A stretch of DNA of 64,000 nt from Bog-473 sp963836605 (GTDB taxonomy: Bacteria; Actinomycetota; Acidimicrobiia; Acidimicrobiales; RAAP-2), in the NCBI GenBank assembly GCA_963836605.1, contig CAWIKB010000011.1, positions 248,001 through 312,000 on the forward strand. Reading direction: 5' to 3'. The position numbers and the translations under genes were made by a program. The first letter of the stretch is position 1. Each line of letters begins with the position of its first letter. Shown here one piece after another: positions 8,139 through 17,153 of the stretch. A model generated the notes under the pieces. The model saw only the letters and a list, made by a program, of their open reading frames with translations. It had not been told where the DNA came from and made no database searches.

Positions 8139-8651
8139 ATGGAGATTTCGACATATTCCGAGCAGTCTGAGGACCAGGGCGCCGAAGGCGACGGGTCGTG
8201 CGGACTCCTCGGTCAGATTGACGACGAACGGTTGGTGCTGATGGGGCTCCTGATCCGCTCCCACCGCCGTCTGTCCTACGTGCTGGGGCAGGAGCTCGAG
8301 CTGGCTTGCGGCATACCCCTGCTGTGGTTCGACGTGCTGATCCACATCGGAGGCGCTCCCGAGGGGCGTCTCACCATGTCCAAATTGAGCGGCGACGTGG
8401 CCCTGACCACGGGCGGCGTGACCCGGTTGGTTGACCGCATGGTGGGGTCGGGATTGGTGGCCCGCCAGAATTGCCCTTCAGACCGGCGCAGTGTCCACGT
8501 GATCCTCACTCCAAAGGGTCAGTCCACGCTCAAGAGCGCGATCGCCGAACACATCGAGGGGATCGATCGCCACCTGATGGCACCGTTGACCGAGTCGGAG
8601 CGGGCCGCGCTGGGCGCCATCCTCACCAAGCTCCTGGGCGAGACTCGCTGA
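8139..8651 (+). CDS. MarR-family transcriptional regulator
   Basis: A 170-residue winged-helix regulator. The recognition-helix region reads MSKLSGDVALTTGGVTRLVD and is followed by the wing VARQNCPSDRRSVHVILT, with the DRR motif typical of MarR wings. The start ATG 8139 follows GGGGAG; longer in-frame extension toward 8007 would overlap the yceI start and is rejected. It is divergent from yceI, and the inverted repeat between them is its probable binding site, so it likely represses yceI and perhaps itself. The inducer is unknown. The coding strand begins about 55 bases from the operator, close enough for autoregulation. Confidence 0.9.
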   Translation: MEISTYSEQSEDQGAEGDGSCGLLGQIDDERLVLMGLLIRSHRRLSYVLGQELELACGIPLLWFDVLIHIGGAPEGRLTMSKLSGDVALTTGGVTRLVDRMVGSGLVARQNCPSDRRSVHVILTPKGQSTLKSAIAEHIEGIDRHLMAPLTESERAALGAILTKLLGETR

Positions 8652-8656
8652 GCCCT

Positions 8657-8706
8657 GGTCAGTCGCCAGCCTTCGTCACTCGCCCAACTCGGGTCAGTCG
8701 CCAGCC
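8657..8706. repeat. 15-bp direct repeat spanning the 3' end of ileS
   Basis: GGTCAGTCGCCAGCC occurs at 8657-8671 and again at 8692-8706. The second copy includes the ileS stop codon and last codons. The first lies beyond the stop, in the 42-bp gap to the convergent MarR gene. It looks like a small local duplication of the gene tail; no hairpin of terminator type was seen. Confidence 0.7.
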
Positions 8707-11700
8707 CTGGTCAGCCAGACGCGCACTTCTGACTCGACGTCCTCACCGGTGAGATCGAGGACGGTTCCCGCTCCGTCCCCCGGCTCCTCACTGATATCGA
8801 CGGCCAGGACCTCGCGGGCGATGTAGTCGAAGTACCCGGAGATCATGCCGAGGCCGACCAGGTGGAGGTGGATCCGGTCGGAGACGTCCAGGCCGCTGGT
8901 CTTGCGCAGATCCTGCACCAAGCGGACGACCTCACGGGCCAGCCCCCGGTGTCGGAGTTCGATGTTGAGGTGCAGGTCGAGGGCGACGACCTCGCCGCCT
9001 TCACGGGAGACGGCGAACCCTTCCTGGCCTCGTACCCGGAGCTGCACGTCCTCGGGACTGAGGTCGACCGACCCACCCGGCAGGGTGAGCGTGATGGACC
9101 CCCCGGCCTCGAGGGTGGAGGCGGCGTCGGCCCCGTCGAGGGCGGCCAGGGCCGGCTTGAGGTGCTGCACCTGTTCGCCCAGCCGCGGGCCGAGGGTGCG
9201 GTAGTTGGCCACCAGCTCGAACTCGAGGACCTCGCTCAACTCGTCGGCCAGGTCGATCTCGTCGACGTTGAGCTCCTCGGCCACGATGTCGTGGAGGATC
9301 CGCGGCGCGCCGGGCGGCAGGAAGACCAGGGCGCGCGCCAGGGGCTGGCGCACCTTGACCCCGGCCTCACCCCGGGCCGCCCGACCCAGGGAGGTGAGGC
9401 GCCGGGCCAACCCCATCTGGGCTTCGAGGTCTCGGTCGATCCGGTCCGACTCAGTCGTGGGCCAGTCCGCCAGGTGCACCGACTGGTCGTCCGCGGCGCC
9501 GGTCAGGGCACGCCACATGGCGTCAGCCAGGAAGGGGCACACCGGGGCCAGAAGCAGGGAGAGGGTGGTCAGGACCTCGTGCAGGGTGGCTTGCGCCGCC
9601 AGCGAATCGGTGGCCGGCGCGTCGGGGTCGGTGCGCCAGAAGCGACGCCGGCTCCGACGTACGTACCAGTTCGAAAGATCGTCGACCAGCGCTCCCAGCG
9701 CGGTGGCGGCATCAAGGGGTTCGTAGGTCTCGAGAGCGACGGTGACGGTGGCCACCGTGCTGGCCAGTCGAGACAGGATCCAACGGTCGAGTGGCCCCCG
9801 CGCCGCGACGGGAGGCACCGCGGCATCGGCCGGGTCGAAATGGTTGAGCGACGCGTAGGTGGTGAAGAAGCTCAGTGTGTTCCACAGCGTGAGCAACATG
9901 TCGCGCCGAGCCGTGTCGATGGCCGCGAGGCTGGCTCGGGTGGGGGTCCACGGAGAGCCCTGGCTGAACATCCACCAACGGAGGGCGTCGGCGCCGCGGG
10001 TGTCGAGGATGGTCCAGGGGTCGATGATGTTGCCCAGCGACTTGGACATCTTGCGCCCGTCGGCGTCGATGATGTGACCCAGGCACACCACGTGCCGGTA
10101 GGGGCTTTCACCGAACACCAACGTATTGATGGCCAACAACGAGTAGAACCAACCACGGGTCTGGTCGATGGCCTCGGAAATGAAGTCGGCCGGGAAGGTG
10201 AACGCCTCGACCGATCCGGGCGCATGGGGGTACCCGACCTGCGCCGCCGGCATTGATCCCGAATCGAACCACGCGTCGATGACCGGCTCGACCCGACGGG
10301 CCGTCGCCTCGGGGTCGTCGAAGCCCGAGGCCGCGCACTCGGGACACGCGAAGTCGACGGCGTCGATGACCGGACGGTGCGGGTCGAGCCCGGTGACATC
10401 GCGCCCGGCCAACTCGGAGAGCTCCGCCAGCGATCCGATGCAGTGCAGATGGCCCCGCCCGCAGCGCCAGATGGGGAGCGGCGTGCCCCAGTACCGGTCG
10501 CGCGACAGGGCCCAGTCCACATTGTTCGACAACCATTCACCGAACCGGCCGTCCCTGATGTAGCCCGGATGCCAGTCCACCGTGGCGTTCGCCGCCAGGA
10601 GGTCGCCCTTCCGGGACGACGTGGCGATGTACCAGCTCGGTTTGCCCCAGTAGATGAGCGGTGTGCGGCACCGCCAGCAGTGCGGATAGGAGTGCACGTA
10701 GGGAACCCGCCGCAGGAGCAGCCCCGCCGCCTCGAGGCGATCGTTGATGGCGGCGTTGCTGGCCCTGACCTCTTCTCCGGCCAGCCACTCGATGGCGCCG
10801 GTGAAGCGCCCGTCCGGTCCGACCGGATTGAGGGACGGCAGCCCGTTCTCGCGCCCGATCTGGCGGTCGACCTCACCGAAGGCGGGCGCCAGATGGACGA
10901 GGCCCGTCCCCTCCTCGGTGGTCACGTAGTCGGCCGCCACCACGCGCCAGCCATCGGCTCCCGGCGGCGGGGCCAGATCATTGAAGGGGCGGGCATAGTG
11001 GAGCCCGACCAGCGCACGGCCGGACGCTCGATGCGCGATGCGGGCGGCGGCTCCCTCCCCGAGGACCTGGTCGACCAGATCCTCGGCCATGATCTGGCCC
11101 TCGACGGTGGCGTAGGTCAGGTCGGGATTGACCGCCACGCCGGTGTTCGACAGCAGGGTCCACGGCGTGGTGGTCCACACCACCAGCCATTGGGCGTCAC
11201 CGACCACCGCGGCGTCGGGGTTGACGATCCTGAGGCGGACGTAGGCCGACTCGTCCTCCTCGTCGCTGTAGACGCCCGGTTGGCCCAACTCGTGACTCGA
11301 GAGCGCAGTGCCGCAGCGGGGACAGTAGGGGACGACCTTCAGGTCCTCGTAGAGCAGGCCCTGGTTGAAGAGCTGTTGGAGATGCCACCAGACCGATTCG
11401 ATGTAGGACGGGCTGAGCGTCCAGTACGCCGCATCCATATCGACCCAGTAGCCGATGCGCGAGGTCAGCCGGGCGAACTCGTCGACGTAGGAATAGACCG
11501 ACTCGCGGCAGAGGCGGATGAACTCGGCCATGCCGACCTGCTCCTCGATCTGCTTCTTGCCCGTGATGCCCAGCTTCTTCTCCACCTCCACCTCGACCGG
11601 GAGTCCGTGGGTATCCCACCCGGCCCGCCGGGCCACGTAAGACCCGGCCATGGCGCGGAAGCGGCAGAACAGGTCCTTGTAGACCCGGGCCCACACGTGG

Positions 11701-11870
11701 TGCAGTCCGGGCATCCCGTTGGCCGTTGGCGGGCCCTCGTAGAAGACCCACGGGGTCGCTCCTTCCCGCTGCTCCACCGAGCGCTCGAAGACGCGGTGCG
11801 CCGACCAGCGGGCCAGTTCGGCCTGCTCGAGGGCGACGAAGTCGGTATCAGGGGGGACAGGTGTGAACAC
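8694..11870 (-). CDS. ileS: Isoleucyl-tRNA synthetase, long (eukaryote-like) type
   Basis: Class I aminoacyl-tRNA synthetase charging tRNA-Ile; essential for translation. The 1058-residue protein has the HIGH-type motif in PTANGMPGLHHVWAR (about residues 49-63), a zinc-type CPRCG in the central insertion, the CP1 editing domain with WTTTPWTLLSNT, and the KMSKS loop DGRKMSKSLGN. The C-terminal tRNA-binding region is complete. Length and motif wording fit the type 2 IleS, which in other bacteria is naturally tolerant to mupirocin; this is family knowledge and was not tested. The start is GTG 11870. No T-box leader fits in the 116 bases to the next gene. Confidence 0.95.
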   Translation of the reverse strand: MFTPVPPDTDFVALEQAELARWSAHRVFERSVEQREGATPWVFYEGPPTANGMPGLHHVWARVYKDLFCRFRAMAGSYVARRAGWDTHGLPVEVEVEKKLGITGKKQIEEQVGMAEFIRLCRESVYSYVDEFARLTSRIGYWVDMDAAYWTLSPSYIESVWWHLQQLFNQGLLYEDLKVVPYCPRCGTALSSHELGQPGVYSDEEDESAYVRLRIVNPDAAVVGDAQWLVVWTTTPWTLLSNTGVAVNPDLTYATVEGQIMAEDLVDQVLGEGAAARIAHRASGRALVGLHYARPFNDLAPPPGADGWRVVAADYVTTEEGTGLVHLAPAFGEVDRQIGRENGLPSLNPVGPDGRFTGAIEWLAGEEVRASNAAINDRLEAAGLLLRRVPYVHSYPHCWRCRTPLIYWGKPSWYIATSSRKGDLLAANATVDWHPGYIRDGRFGEWLSNNVDWALSRDRYWGTPLPIWRCGRGHLHCIGSLAELSELAGRDVTGLDPHRPVIDAVDFACPECAASGFDDPEATARRVEPVIDAWFDSGSMPAAQVGYPHAPGSVEAFTFPADFISEAIDQTRGWFYSLLAINTLVFGESPYRHVVCLGHIIDADGRKMSKSLGNIIDPWTILDTRGADALRWWMFSQGSPWTPTRASLAAIDTARRDMLLTLWNTLSFFTTYASLNHFDPADAAVPPVAARGPLDRWILSRLASTVATVTVALETYEPLDAATALGALVDDLSNWYVRRSRRRFWRTDPDAPATDSLAAQATLHEVLTTLSLLLAPVCPFLADAMWRALTGAADDQSVHLADWPTTESDRIDRDLEAQMGLARRLTSLGRAARGEAGVKVRQPLARALVFLPPGAPRILHDIVAEELNVDEIDLADELSEVLEFELVANYRTLGPRLGEQVQHLKPALAALDGADAASTLEAGGSITLTLPGGSVDLSPEDVQLRVRGQEGFAVSREGGEVVALDLHLNIELRHRGLAREVVRLVQDLRKTSGLDVSDRIHLHLVGLGMISGYFDYIAREVLAVDISEEPGDGAGTVLDLTGEDVESEVRVWLTRAGD

Positions 11871-11986
11871 AGAGCCCTATCGTTGTGGCCAGGAGGTTCG
11901 GGGACCTTCGGCGTGCCCGCAAACACTAGAGGCTGTTGACGAGATGCCGGTGACCGAGAGGCTGGTGACGTGGCCCGGAGGCTCCC

Positions 11987-12691
11987 TCAACCGCCCGTCG
12001 TGAAGTGCCGCGCCGTCAGCGCGGACCATTGCGCCTCGTCCATCTCGACCAGGGACCCGAGCACCAGGTCGGCCAAGCCGAACGCGGGGTGGTGCTCCTC
12101 CCCGTGCTCGGGGACGGCGATGCAGGCCATGGAGGCCGCCTTGGCCGCGAGCACCCCCGCCGGTGCGTCCTCCCACACCAGGCAGTGTCGCCCGTCGGTG
12201 CTCAACTTGCCCGCCGCGGTGAGGAACACGGCTGGATGCGGCTTTCCATACGCCTCGTCCTCGGCCGAGTGGACGAGCGTGAAGTGGTGCCGCAAGCCGA
12301 AGTGGTCGAGCGCGGTGTCGATGAGGCGGTACTGCGACGACGAGGCCACGGCCAGGGGCAACCCACGCTCGGCACAAAGGGAGATGGCGTGCTCGGCTCC
12401 GGGCTTGAGCTCTCCTTTGGACAGGAGCAGCGCGATGACCCGGTCGACGATGGCCACCGCCACCTCGGCGGGGGTCGGGCCCGCCCATGGATACCGCTCG
12501 TGCCAGAACTCGGTGACCTCGTCCACGAACATGCCCTTGGTGCGGCGGCAGCCGTCGGCGGCCAGGGGGACACCGAGGTCGCCCAGGATCTCGATCTCGG
12601 CTTCGTGCCAGAGAATCTCCGAGTCGATGAGCAACCCGTCCATGTCGAAGATGGACGCGGCGAAGCGCGCCGCGGCATCTGGCGTGGTCAA
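11987..12691 (-). CDS. HAD-superfamily phosphatase (beta-phosphoglucomutase/YniC-like)
   Basis: A 234-residue haloacid dehalogenase-type phosphatase acting on a small phosphorylated metabolite. It has motif I FDMDGLLIDSE (Asp nucleophile), motif II AVASSS, the catalytic Lys in YGKPHPAVF, and motif IV WEDAPAGVLAAK. The helical cap lies between residues 25 and 90. It is closest in wording to sugar-phosphate phosphatases such as YniC/HxpB. The start TTG 12691 overlaps the stop of the glutathione peroxidase gene (TTGA), so the two are translationally coupled. ileS follows 116 bases downstream. Confidence 0.87.
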   Translation of the reverse strand: MTTPDAAARFAASIFDMDGLLIDSEILWHEAEIEILGDLGVPLAADGCRRTKGMFVDEVTEFWHERYPWAGPTPAEVAVAIVDRVIALLLSKGELKPGAEHAISLCAERGLPLAVASSSQYRLIDTALDHFGLRHHFTLVHSAEDEAYGKPHPAVFLTAAGKLSTDGRHCLVWEDAPAGVLAAKAASMACIAVPEHGEEHHPAFGLADLVLGSLVEMDEAQWSALTARHFTTGG

Positions 12692-13176
12692 GCGGACAGC
12701 TCAGCCTCGATCGCGTCGACGATCGTCGGGTCCTCGGGCTCGACCTGGGGCCGGAAACGCCCGACGATGTCGCCCGTCCCCGAGACCAGGAACTTCTCGA
12801 AGTTCCAGGTGATGTCCCCCGCGGTGCCCTCGGCGTCGGGCGTCACGGTGAGCTCCTCGTAAATGGGGTGGCGGTCATCACCGTTCACGTCGATCTTCTC
12901 GAAGAGCGGGAAGCTCACCCCGTAGGTGGTCGAGCAGAATTGTTGGATCTCCTCAGCCGTCCCGGGCTCTTGGCCCATGAACTGGTTACACGGGAACCCG
13001 ACCACGGAGAAGCCACGATCGCCGTAAGTCTTCTGGAGGCGCTCGAGCCCCTCGTACTGTGGGGTCAGGCCGCACTTGGAGGCCACGTTGACCACCAGCA
13101 GCGTCTTTCCGGCGTAGGCGCCGAGCGACGAGTCGTCGCCCTGGAGCGTGTGGACGGGAATGTCGTAGAGAGCCAT
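12688..13176 (-). CDS. Glutathione peroxidase-family thiol peroxidase
   Basis: A 162-residue peroxidase of the GPx fold that reduces hydrogen or lipid peroxides. The catalytic tetrad is visible: Cys35 in NVASKCGLTPQY, Gln65 and a second Cys63 in GFPCNQFMGQEPG, and Trp-Asn in ITWNFEKFL. It carries Cys, not selenocysteine. In actinobacteria that lack glutathione such proteins normally use thioredoxin; the Cys in GFPCNQ may serve as the resolving residue. ATG 13176 gives the usual short N-terminus MALYDIPVHT. It overlaps the following HAD phosphatase by four bases. Confidence 0.92.
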   Translation of the reverse strand: MALYDIPVHTLQGDDSSLGAYAGKTLLVVNVASKCGLTPQYEGLERLQKTYGDRGFSVVGFPCNQFMGQEPGTAEEIQQFCSTTYGVSFPLFEKIDVNGDDRHPIYEELTVTPDAEGTAGDITWNFEKFLVSGTGDIVGRFRPQVEPEDPTIVDAIEAELSA

Positions 13177-13276
13177 GGGCCGAGGATACCGGGGCCGGCC
13201 CGCCATCCGCTCGGGTGTTCACCCGACCGCCCGTCCTCCCGTCGGACCGGCAGCCCGATGTGCCAAGGTGACAGCC

Positions 13277-14230
13277 ATGCGCGCCGTGGTCATCCGAGAC
13301 AGCCAGCTGCGCTGGGAGGAGCGGGAGGATCCCACTCCCGGCGACACCGAGCTCCTGGTGGCCGTCCACGCGGCTGCGCTCAACGGAGCGGACCTGGTCC
13401 AGCGCATCGGCCTCTACCCCGCCCCGCCCGGCTCACCCCCCGACATCCCCGGTATGGAGCTGGCTGGAGAAGTGGTGGCCGTTGGGTCACAGGTGCGCCG
13501 GTTCACGCTGGGCGATCGGGTCATGGCCCTGGTCGGTGGAGGGGCGCAAGCCACCCTGGCCGTCGTCGACGAGTCCCACGCCTTGGCTGTCCCCGACTCG
13601 CTCCCCTGGCCCGAGGCGGGCGGCTTCCCCGAGGTCTTCTCGACCGCCTTCGACGCCCTCTTCAGCCAGGCCGAGCTGCGCATGGGCGAGCGCGTCCTGA
13701 TCAGCGGCGCCGCCGGAGGCGTGGGCACCGCCGGGGTGCAGCTGGCCGCCGCCACCGGCGCGTCGGTCGTGGCCACCGTGCGCGACGCCGCGCGGCGCGA
13801 GGAGGTGGCGGCACTCGGCGCCACCGTGGTCATCGACCCGGGGGAGGTGGCCGCACAGGGTCCCTACGACGTCGTGCTCGAACTGGTGGGGCAGGCCAGC
13901 CTGACCGACGTCCTGCCCCAGGTGGCCGTCGGCGGGCGCGTGGTGGTCATCGGTGTGGGCTCGGGAGGGACCATGGAGATCAACCTGATGGGCCTCATGA
14001 CCAAACGCGCCCGCATCGGCGGCTCCACCCTGCGCGCCCGCACCCGCAGCGAGAAGGCCGACGTGACGGCAGGGGTGAGCGCCCACGTCCTTCCCCTCCT
14101 GGCCGACGGCCGCATCCGGGTCCCCGTCTGCGCCACCTACCCCATAGCCGACGTCAACGCCGCCTACGACCGCTTCGCCGCCGGAGGGAAGCTGGGCAAG
14201 GTGGTCCTGGTCAATTCACCGGGCCGGTGA
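13277..14230 (+). CDS. Zinc-independent alcohol dehydrogenase / NADPH:quinone oxidoreductase (MDR family)
   Basis: A 317-residue medium-chain dehydrogenase/reductase of the quinone oxidoreductase branch. The N-terminal GroES-like domain includes AALNGADLVQRIG and DIPGMELAGEVVAVG. The Rossmann fold carries VLISGAAGGVGTAGVQLA as the NADPH loop. The zinc ligands of classical ADHs are absent. The start ATG 13277 follows AAGGTGAC. Its TGA stop overlaps the GTG start of the HAD gene downstream (GTGA), so the pair is an operon. A role in detoxifying quinones or enones is the family expectation; the substrate is not predictable. Confidence 0.88.
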   Translation: MRAVVIRDSQLRWEEREDPTPGDTELLVAVHAAALNGADLVQRIGLYPAPPGSPPDIPGMELAGEVVAVGSQVRRFTLGDRVMALVGGGAQATLAVVDESHALAVPDSLPWPEAGGFPEVFSTAFDALFSQAELRMGERVLISGAAGGVGTAGVQLAAATGASVVATVRDAARREEVAALGATVVIDPGEVAAQGPYDVVLELVGQASLTDVLPQVAVGGRVVVIGVGSGGTMEINLMGLMTKRARIGGSTLRARTRSEKADVTAGVSAHVLPLLADGRIRVPVCATYPIADVNAAYDRFAAGGKLGKVVLVNSPGR

Positions 14231-14970
14231 CCGGGCCGGTGGCCATCGAAGCGGTCCTTTTCGATGGCGACCAGACGTTGTGGGACTTCGAGAAGGTCAT
14301 GCGGGCCGCCCTGCTCGGTGTCCTCGACGACATCAGGTCGGCCCGTCCGGGCGCAGCCGCGGCGGCGCTGCGCGTCGCCGATCTGCAGTCCGATCGCCAA
14401 GCCGTGGCCCACGAGCTCCTCGGCATCGAGTACAACCTGGCCCGGCTCCGCCGTCTCGGGTTCGGCCGATCGCTCCAGAGACTGCGTCGGGACGGCTCCG
14501 GATGGACCGAAGCCGAGGACGCCGCCCTGGCCGAGCACCTCACCTCCTCGTACTTTCGCTACCGCGATCGGGATCCCGCGCTCTTCCATGACACGGTGGC
14601 CTGTCTCGAGACGCTGCGCGGCGAGTACCGGATCGGCCTGCTGTCCAACGGGAGCCGGCTCCCCGAGACCGTGGGCCTGGGCGGGATGTTCGAAGCGGTC
14701 GTGTTCGCACAGGACCACCAGGTGGCCAAACCCGATCGCGCCATCTTCGAAGTCGTCGAGCGGTTGCTCGCGGTGGATCCGGCGTCCTGCGTCCTGGTCG
14801 GGGATCACCCGCTCAACGACGTGGTGGGAGCGAAGCGATCCGGCTGGCGGTCCGTCTGGATCGATCGCCAAGGGAGCGGCGACTTCGTGGCCCCCGAAGG
14901 CGCCGAGGAGGCCCCCGACGCCGTGATCACCTCATTGGAGCAGTTGCCCGAGGTGCTCAAGAGCCTTTGA
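14227..14970 (+). CDS. HAD-superfamily hydrolase
   Basis: A 247-residue HAD phosphatase. Motif I is LFDGDQTLWDF (Asp-x-Asp), motif II GLLSNGSRL, the motif III Lys lies in VAKPDRAIF, and motif IV is LVGDHPLNDVVGAKRSG. A helical cap occupies roughly residues 20-110. The GTG start overlaps the stop of the upstream quinone oxidoreductase. It is followed by a short spacer with an 8-bp tandem repeat and then the convergent thiolase gene. Similar proteins are annotated as phosphoglycolate-like or pyrimidine 5'-nucleotide phosphatases; no closer assignment is possible. Confidence 0.85.
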   Translation: MTGPVAIEAVLFDGDQTLWDFEKVMRAALLGVLDDIRSARPGAAAAALRVADLQSDRQAVAHELLGIEYNLARLRRLGFGRSLQRLRRDGSGWTEAEDAALAEHLTSSYFRYRDRDPALFHDTVACLETLRGEYRIGLLSNGSRLPETVGLGGMFEAVVFAQDHQVAKPDRAIFEVVERLLAVDPASCVLVGDHPLNDVVGAKRSGWRSVWIDRQGSGDFVAPEGAEEAPDAVITSLEQLPEVLKSL

Positions 14971-14999
14971 CCGACCCCCGTGCATCTGGACCAGCATCC

Positions 15000-15063
15000 G
15001 GGTCAACGGGTCAACGGGTCAACGGGTCAACGGGTCAACGGGTCAACGGGCTAGCGGGTCAAC
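15000..15063. repeat. 8-bp tandem repeat array between convergent genes
   Basis: Six perfect contiguous copies of GGGTCAAC (15000-15047), one decayed copy (GGGCTAGC) and one more perfect copy ending at 15063. The decayed copy supplies the TAG stop of the thiolase gene on the minus strand, so the array invades the last codons of that gene. It fills most of the 80-bp gap after the HAD gene. Confidence 0.9.
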
Positions 15064-16196
15064 ACCACGACACCGGCGTTGGCACCCCGCCCCACGGTGT
15101 GGGAGAGGGCAACCCGAACCCCGTCCACCTGGCGCGCTCCGCATTCGCCGCGGAGTTGACGTACCAGCTCGACCACCTGCCCCAAGGCGGATGCTCCGAG
15201 GGGCTCACCCTTGGAGAGGAGCCCGCCGCTCGGGTTCACCGGGAGGCGGCCACCCAGGGTGGTGGCGCCGGACTCGAGGAGAGCGGCCGAATCGCCCGGG
15301 GGGCAAAGACCGAGCTCTTCGTAGGAAAGGAGCTCGCGGGCGGCGTCGGTGTCCTGGCATTCCACGACGTCGAGATCCCCGGGTCCGAGCCCCGCTTCCT
15401 CGAACGCCGCGGTGGCGGCGAGGGTGGACGGGGGCGGCACCGTGTCGTCGGTCAACCCCGACAGGGGTGTGGACTCGCTGAGAACGGCGCCCGGGAGGTG
15501 GGAGCGCAGCGCGGCTCCGGCCAGGGTGACCGGGGCGGGCATCGTGGCCCCGAGCCGATCGGCCCGGGTCAGCACCACGGCGGCCGCGCCCTCGTTGGGT
15601 GAACAGAGCATGAAGAGGTGCAACGGCTCACACACCACGCGTGAGGCCAGCACTTCCTCCGCCGAGATCTCCTTCTGGTACATCGCGTCGGAATTCGACG
15701 CACCGTGACGTCGGTTCTTGACCACGACCTGGGCCAGATGCTGCTTGGTCACTCCCGAGACTGCGGCCAGGCGATGCGCGCGAAGAGCGAAGAAGGCGGG
15801 CGTGGCGGCCAGTCCCGCTTCCTCCTGCCAGGGCTCGAAGAACGATGAGCGGATGATGCCCCTGGGCATCTTCTCGGTGCCGAACACCAGCACCGTGTCG
15901 TACTGCCCGGCCCGGATGGCCCCCGCCGCCAGCATGAGGGCCGCCCCACCACTGGCACAACCGGCCTCGACGTCGACGATCGGCATACCGGTCATGCCCA
16001 GGCGACTCAGCACTTTGTGGCCGGTGGCCACCCCGCCATAGGCCGTGCCGCAGAACGCCGCCTGGAAGCCGCCCTTCCCGACCCCGGCCTGCCCCAGGGC
16101 GGCCCGGACGGCCTGGACCCCCATGTCGGTGGTGGAGACACCTTCGAACCGACCGAAGGGATGCAGGCCCACACCGGTGATGGCGACGTTCGTCAT
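15051..16196 (-). CDS. Thiolase-fold protein of the SCP-x/lipid-transfer type (thiolase or Ltp2-like retro-aldolase)
   Basis: A 381-residue thiolase-superfamily protein. The N-terminal active Cys is in VEAGCASGGAAL (Cys80). The region SPNEGAAAVVLTR and the C-terminal PSGGLLSKGEPLGASALGQ and SHTVGRGANAGVV align with thiolase motifs, but the usual GHPxGATG and CxGxG forms are altered. This points to the SCP-x group, whose members work with a DUF35 partner either as acyltransferases or as retro-aldolases (Ltp2) in steroid side-chain removal. The DUF35 gene lies 13 bases upstream. ATG 16196 was chosen. The C-terminus ends inside a tandem repeat. Confidence 0.85.
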   Translation of the reverse strand: MTNVAITGVGLHPFGRFEGVSTTDMGVQAVRAALGQAGVGKGGFQAAFCGTAYGGVATGHKVLSRLGMTGMPIVDVEAGCASGGAALMLAAGAIRAGQYDTVLVFGTEKMPRGIIRSSFFEPWQEEAGLAATPAFFALRAHRLAAVSGVTKQHLAQVVVKNRRHGASNSDAMYQKEISAEEVLASRVVCEPLHLFMLCSPNEGAAAVVLTRADRLGATMPAPVTLAGAALRSHLPGAVLSESTPLSGLTDDTVPPPSTLAATAAFEEAGLGPGDLDVVECQDTDAARELLSYEELGLCPPGDSAALLESGATTLGGRLPVNPSGGLLSKGEPLGASALGQVVELVRQLRGECGARQVDGVRVALSHTVGRGANAGVVVLTR

Positions 16197-16209
16197 CCCG
16201 TCCCCGACG

Positions 16210-16602
16210 TCACGACGTCCCCGCCGGCGCGAAGGCATAGGAGATGACGTCGTGCCCGTCGGCATGGGTGTGCAGCGGCACGATCCGCAATTCCATCGGG
16301 CACCCGAAGGCGAGTGCGGCGGGATCACTTTCGGTCAGACGGCTGATTATCCGAATCCCTTCGGGCAGCTCGACCACGCCCACACCGTAGGGCGTCCCCC
16401 CCACATAGCCCGGGGGCGCGGCCGTGACCGCGGTCCACGCCCAGAGCGTGCCGGACCGCGACAACTCCACGGGCCGGGGATCCTCGACCGAGCAGTAGGG
16501 GCAGGCGTCATGGCGGGGGAAATGGTGGCTCCCGCAGGCCGCACACCGGCTCCCCAGCAACGACGGCGGGTCTCCGTCAGTGAAGAGGCCCTCCTTGACC
16601 AT
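16210..16602 (-). CDS. Zn-ribbon OB-fold protein, DUF35 family (thiolase partner)
   Basis: A 130-residue protein with a rubredoxin-like zinc ribbon (RCAACG, Cys20/23, and DACPYCS, Cys34/37) followed by an OB-fold containing SGTLWAWTAVTAAPPGY. DUF35 proteins bind acyl-CoA-modifying thiolase-fold enzymes and are needed for their activity, as in HMG-CoA synthase complexes of archaea and Ltp2-ChsH2 in steroid degraders. The immediate downstream gene is the thiolase homologue, so they form one complex. ATG 16602 was chosen; the open frame upstream is Ala/Thr-rich and overlaps the next gene. Confidence 0.88.
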   Translation of the reverse strand: MVKEGLFTDGDPPSLLGSRCAACGSHHFPRHDACPYCSVEDPRPVELSRSGTLWAWTAVTAAPPGYVGGTPYGVGVVELPEGIRIISRLTESDPAALAFGCPMELRIVPLHTHADGHDVISYAFAPAGTS

Positions 16603-16681
16603 GACGCGCACAGTCGTCAATGTAGGCGATGACCCCCGCCGCGCCGGGCTGTGGTCCTCAGTCGCCGCGTCAGTCCCCGCA

Positions 16682-17125
16682 TCAGTCCCCGCGTTCATCG
16701 CCGAGTTCATCGCCGAGTTCGATCAGTTCAAGCGCGTCGAACTCCCAGAATGCACGCAGCGAAGCCAGCTTCCCCGCGCCGTTGGAGCGGTAGGTGTAGA
16801 CGCCCCGTACCACCGCCTGGTGGGTGCCGCCGGCCAGCGTGGTCCGTATGACCCCCACGTCCGCCACCTCGTCCCCGCAGAGATACGACTGCTCGATCTC
16901 GAAGGTGATGGCGGCACTCGGCGCGATCACCGTGTCGTAGAAGGCGGCGATGGCCTCGCGCCCGTGGTGTCCCGTCCCCTCGGGGTCGAAAGGAGACGGG
17001 CCGATCGGATCCTGGACCACGGCGTCGGGGGCGAAGAGACCGAGCCAGGCCTCCCTGTCCCGGGCGTGGACGGCGGCCCGGGAGCGGATCCCCAGTTCGC
17101 GCGCGGTGAGTGACTCGTCGGTCAT
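16682..17125 (-). CDS. NTF2-like/SnoaL-type small protein
   Basis: A 147-residue alpha+beta-barrel protein of the nuclear transport factor 2 superfamily, which includes steroid delta-isomerases, limonene epoxide hydrolases and polyketide cyclases. AVHARDREAWLGLFAPDAVV and GHHGREAIAAFYDTVI are typical for the fold. The residues Asp/Tyr that define ketosteroid isomerase could not be assigned. It is the second gene of a five-gene minus-strand group (LLM oxidoreductase, this, DUF35, thiolase). The C-terminus has an acidic repeat (ELGDELGDERGD). Either an isomerase/hydratase of a CoA ester or an uncharacterised binding protein is possible. Confidence 0.75.
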   Translation of the reverse strand: MTDESLTARELGIRSRAAVHARDREAWLGLFAPDAVVQDPIGPSPFDPEGTGHHGREAIAAFYDTVIAPSAAITFEIEQSYLCGDEVADVGVIRTTLAGGTHQAVVRGVYTYRSNGAGKLASLRAFWEFDALELIELGDELGDERGD

Positions 17126-17153
17126 GCCGGCCCCCTGTCGTGTGGTGTGCTCA

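Noticed and set aside
8026..8154. N-terminal extension of YceI to 8154
   Set aside because: It would translate through the promoter and operator, and a strong ribosome-binding site marks ATG 8025.
11871..11986. T-box leader for ileS
   Set aside because: Only 116 bases separate ileS from the upstream gene, and no T-box bulge or specifier pattern was seen.
14995..15063. CRISPR-like repeat array
   Set aside because: The 8-bp units are contiguous with no spacers and no cas genes are near; it is a simple tandem repeat.
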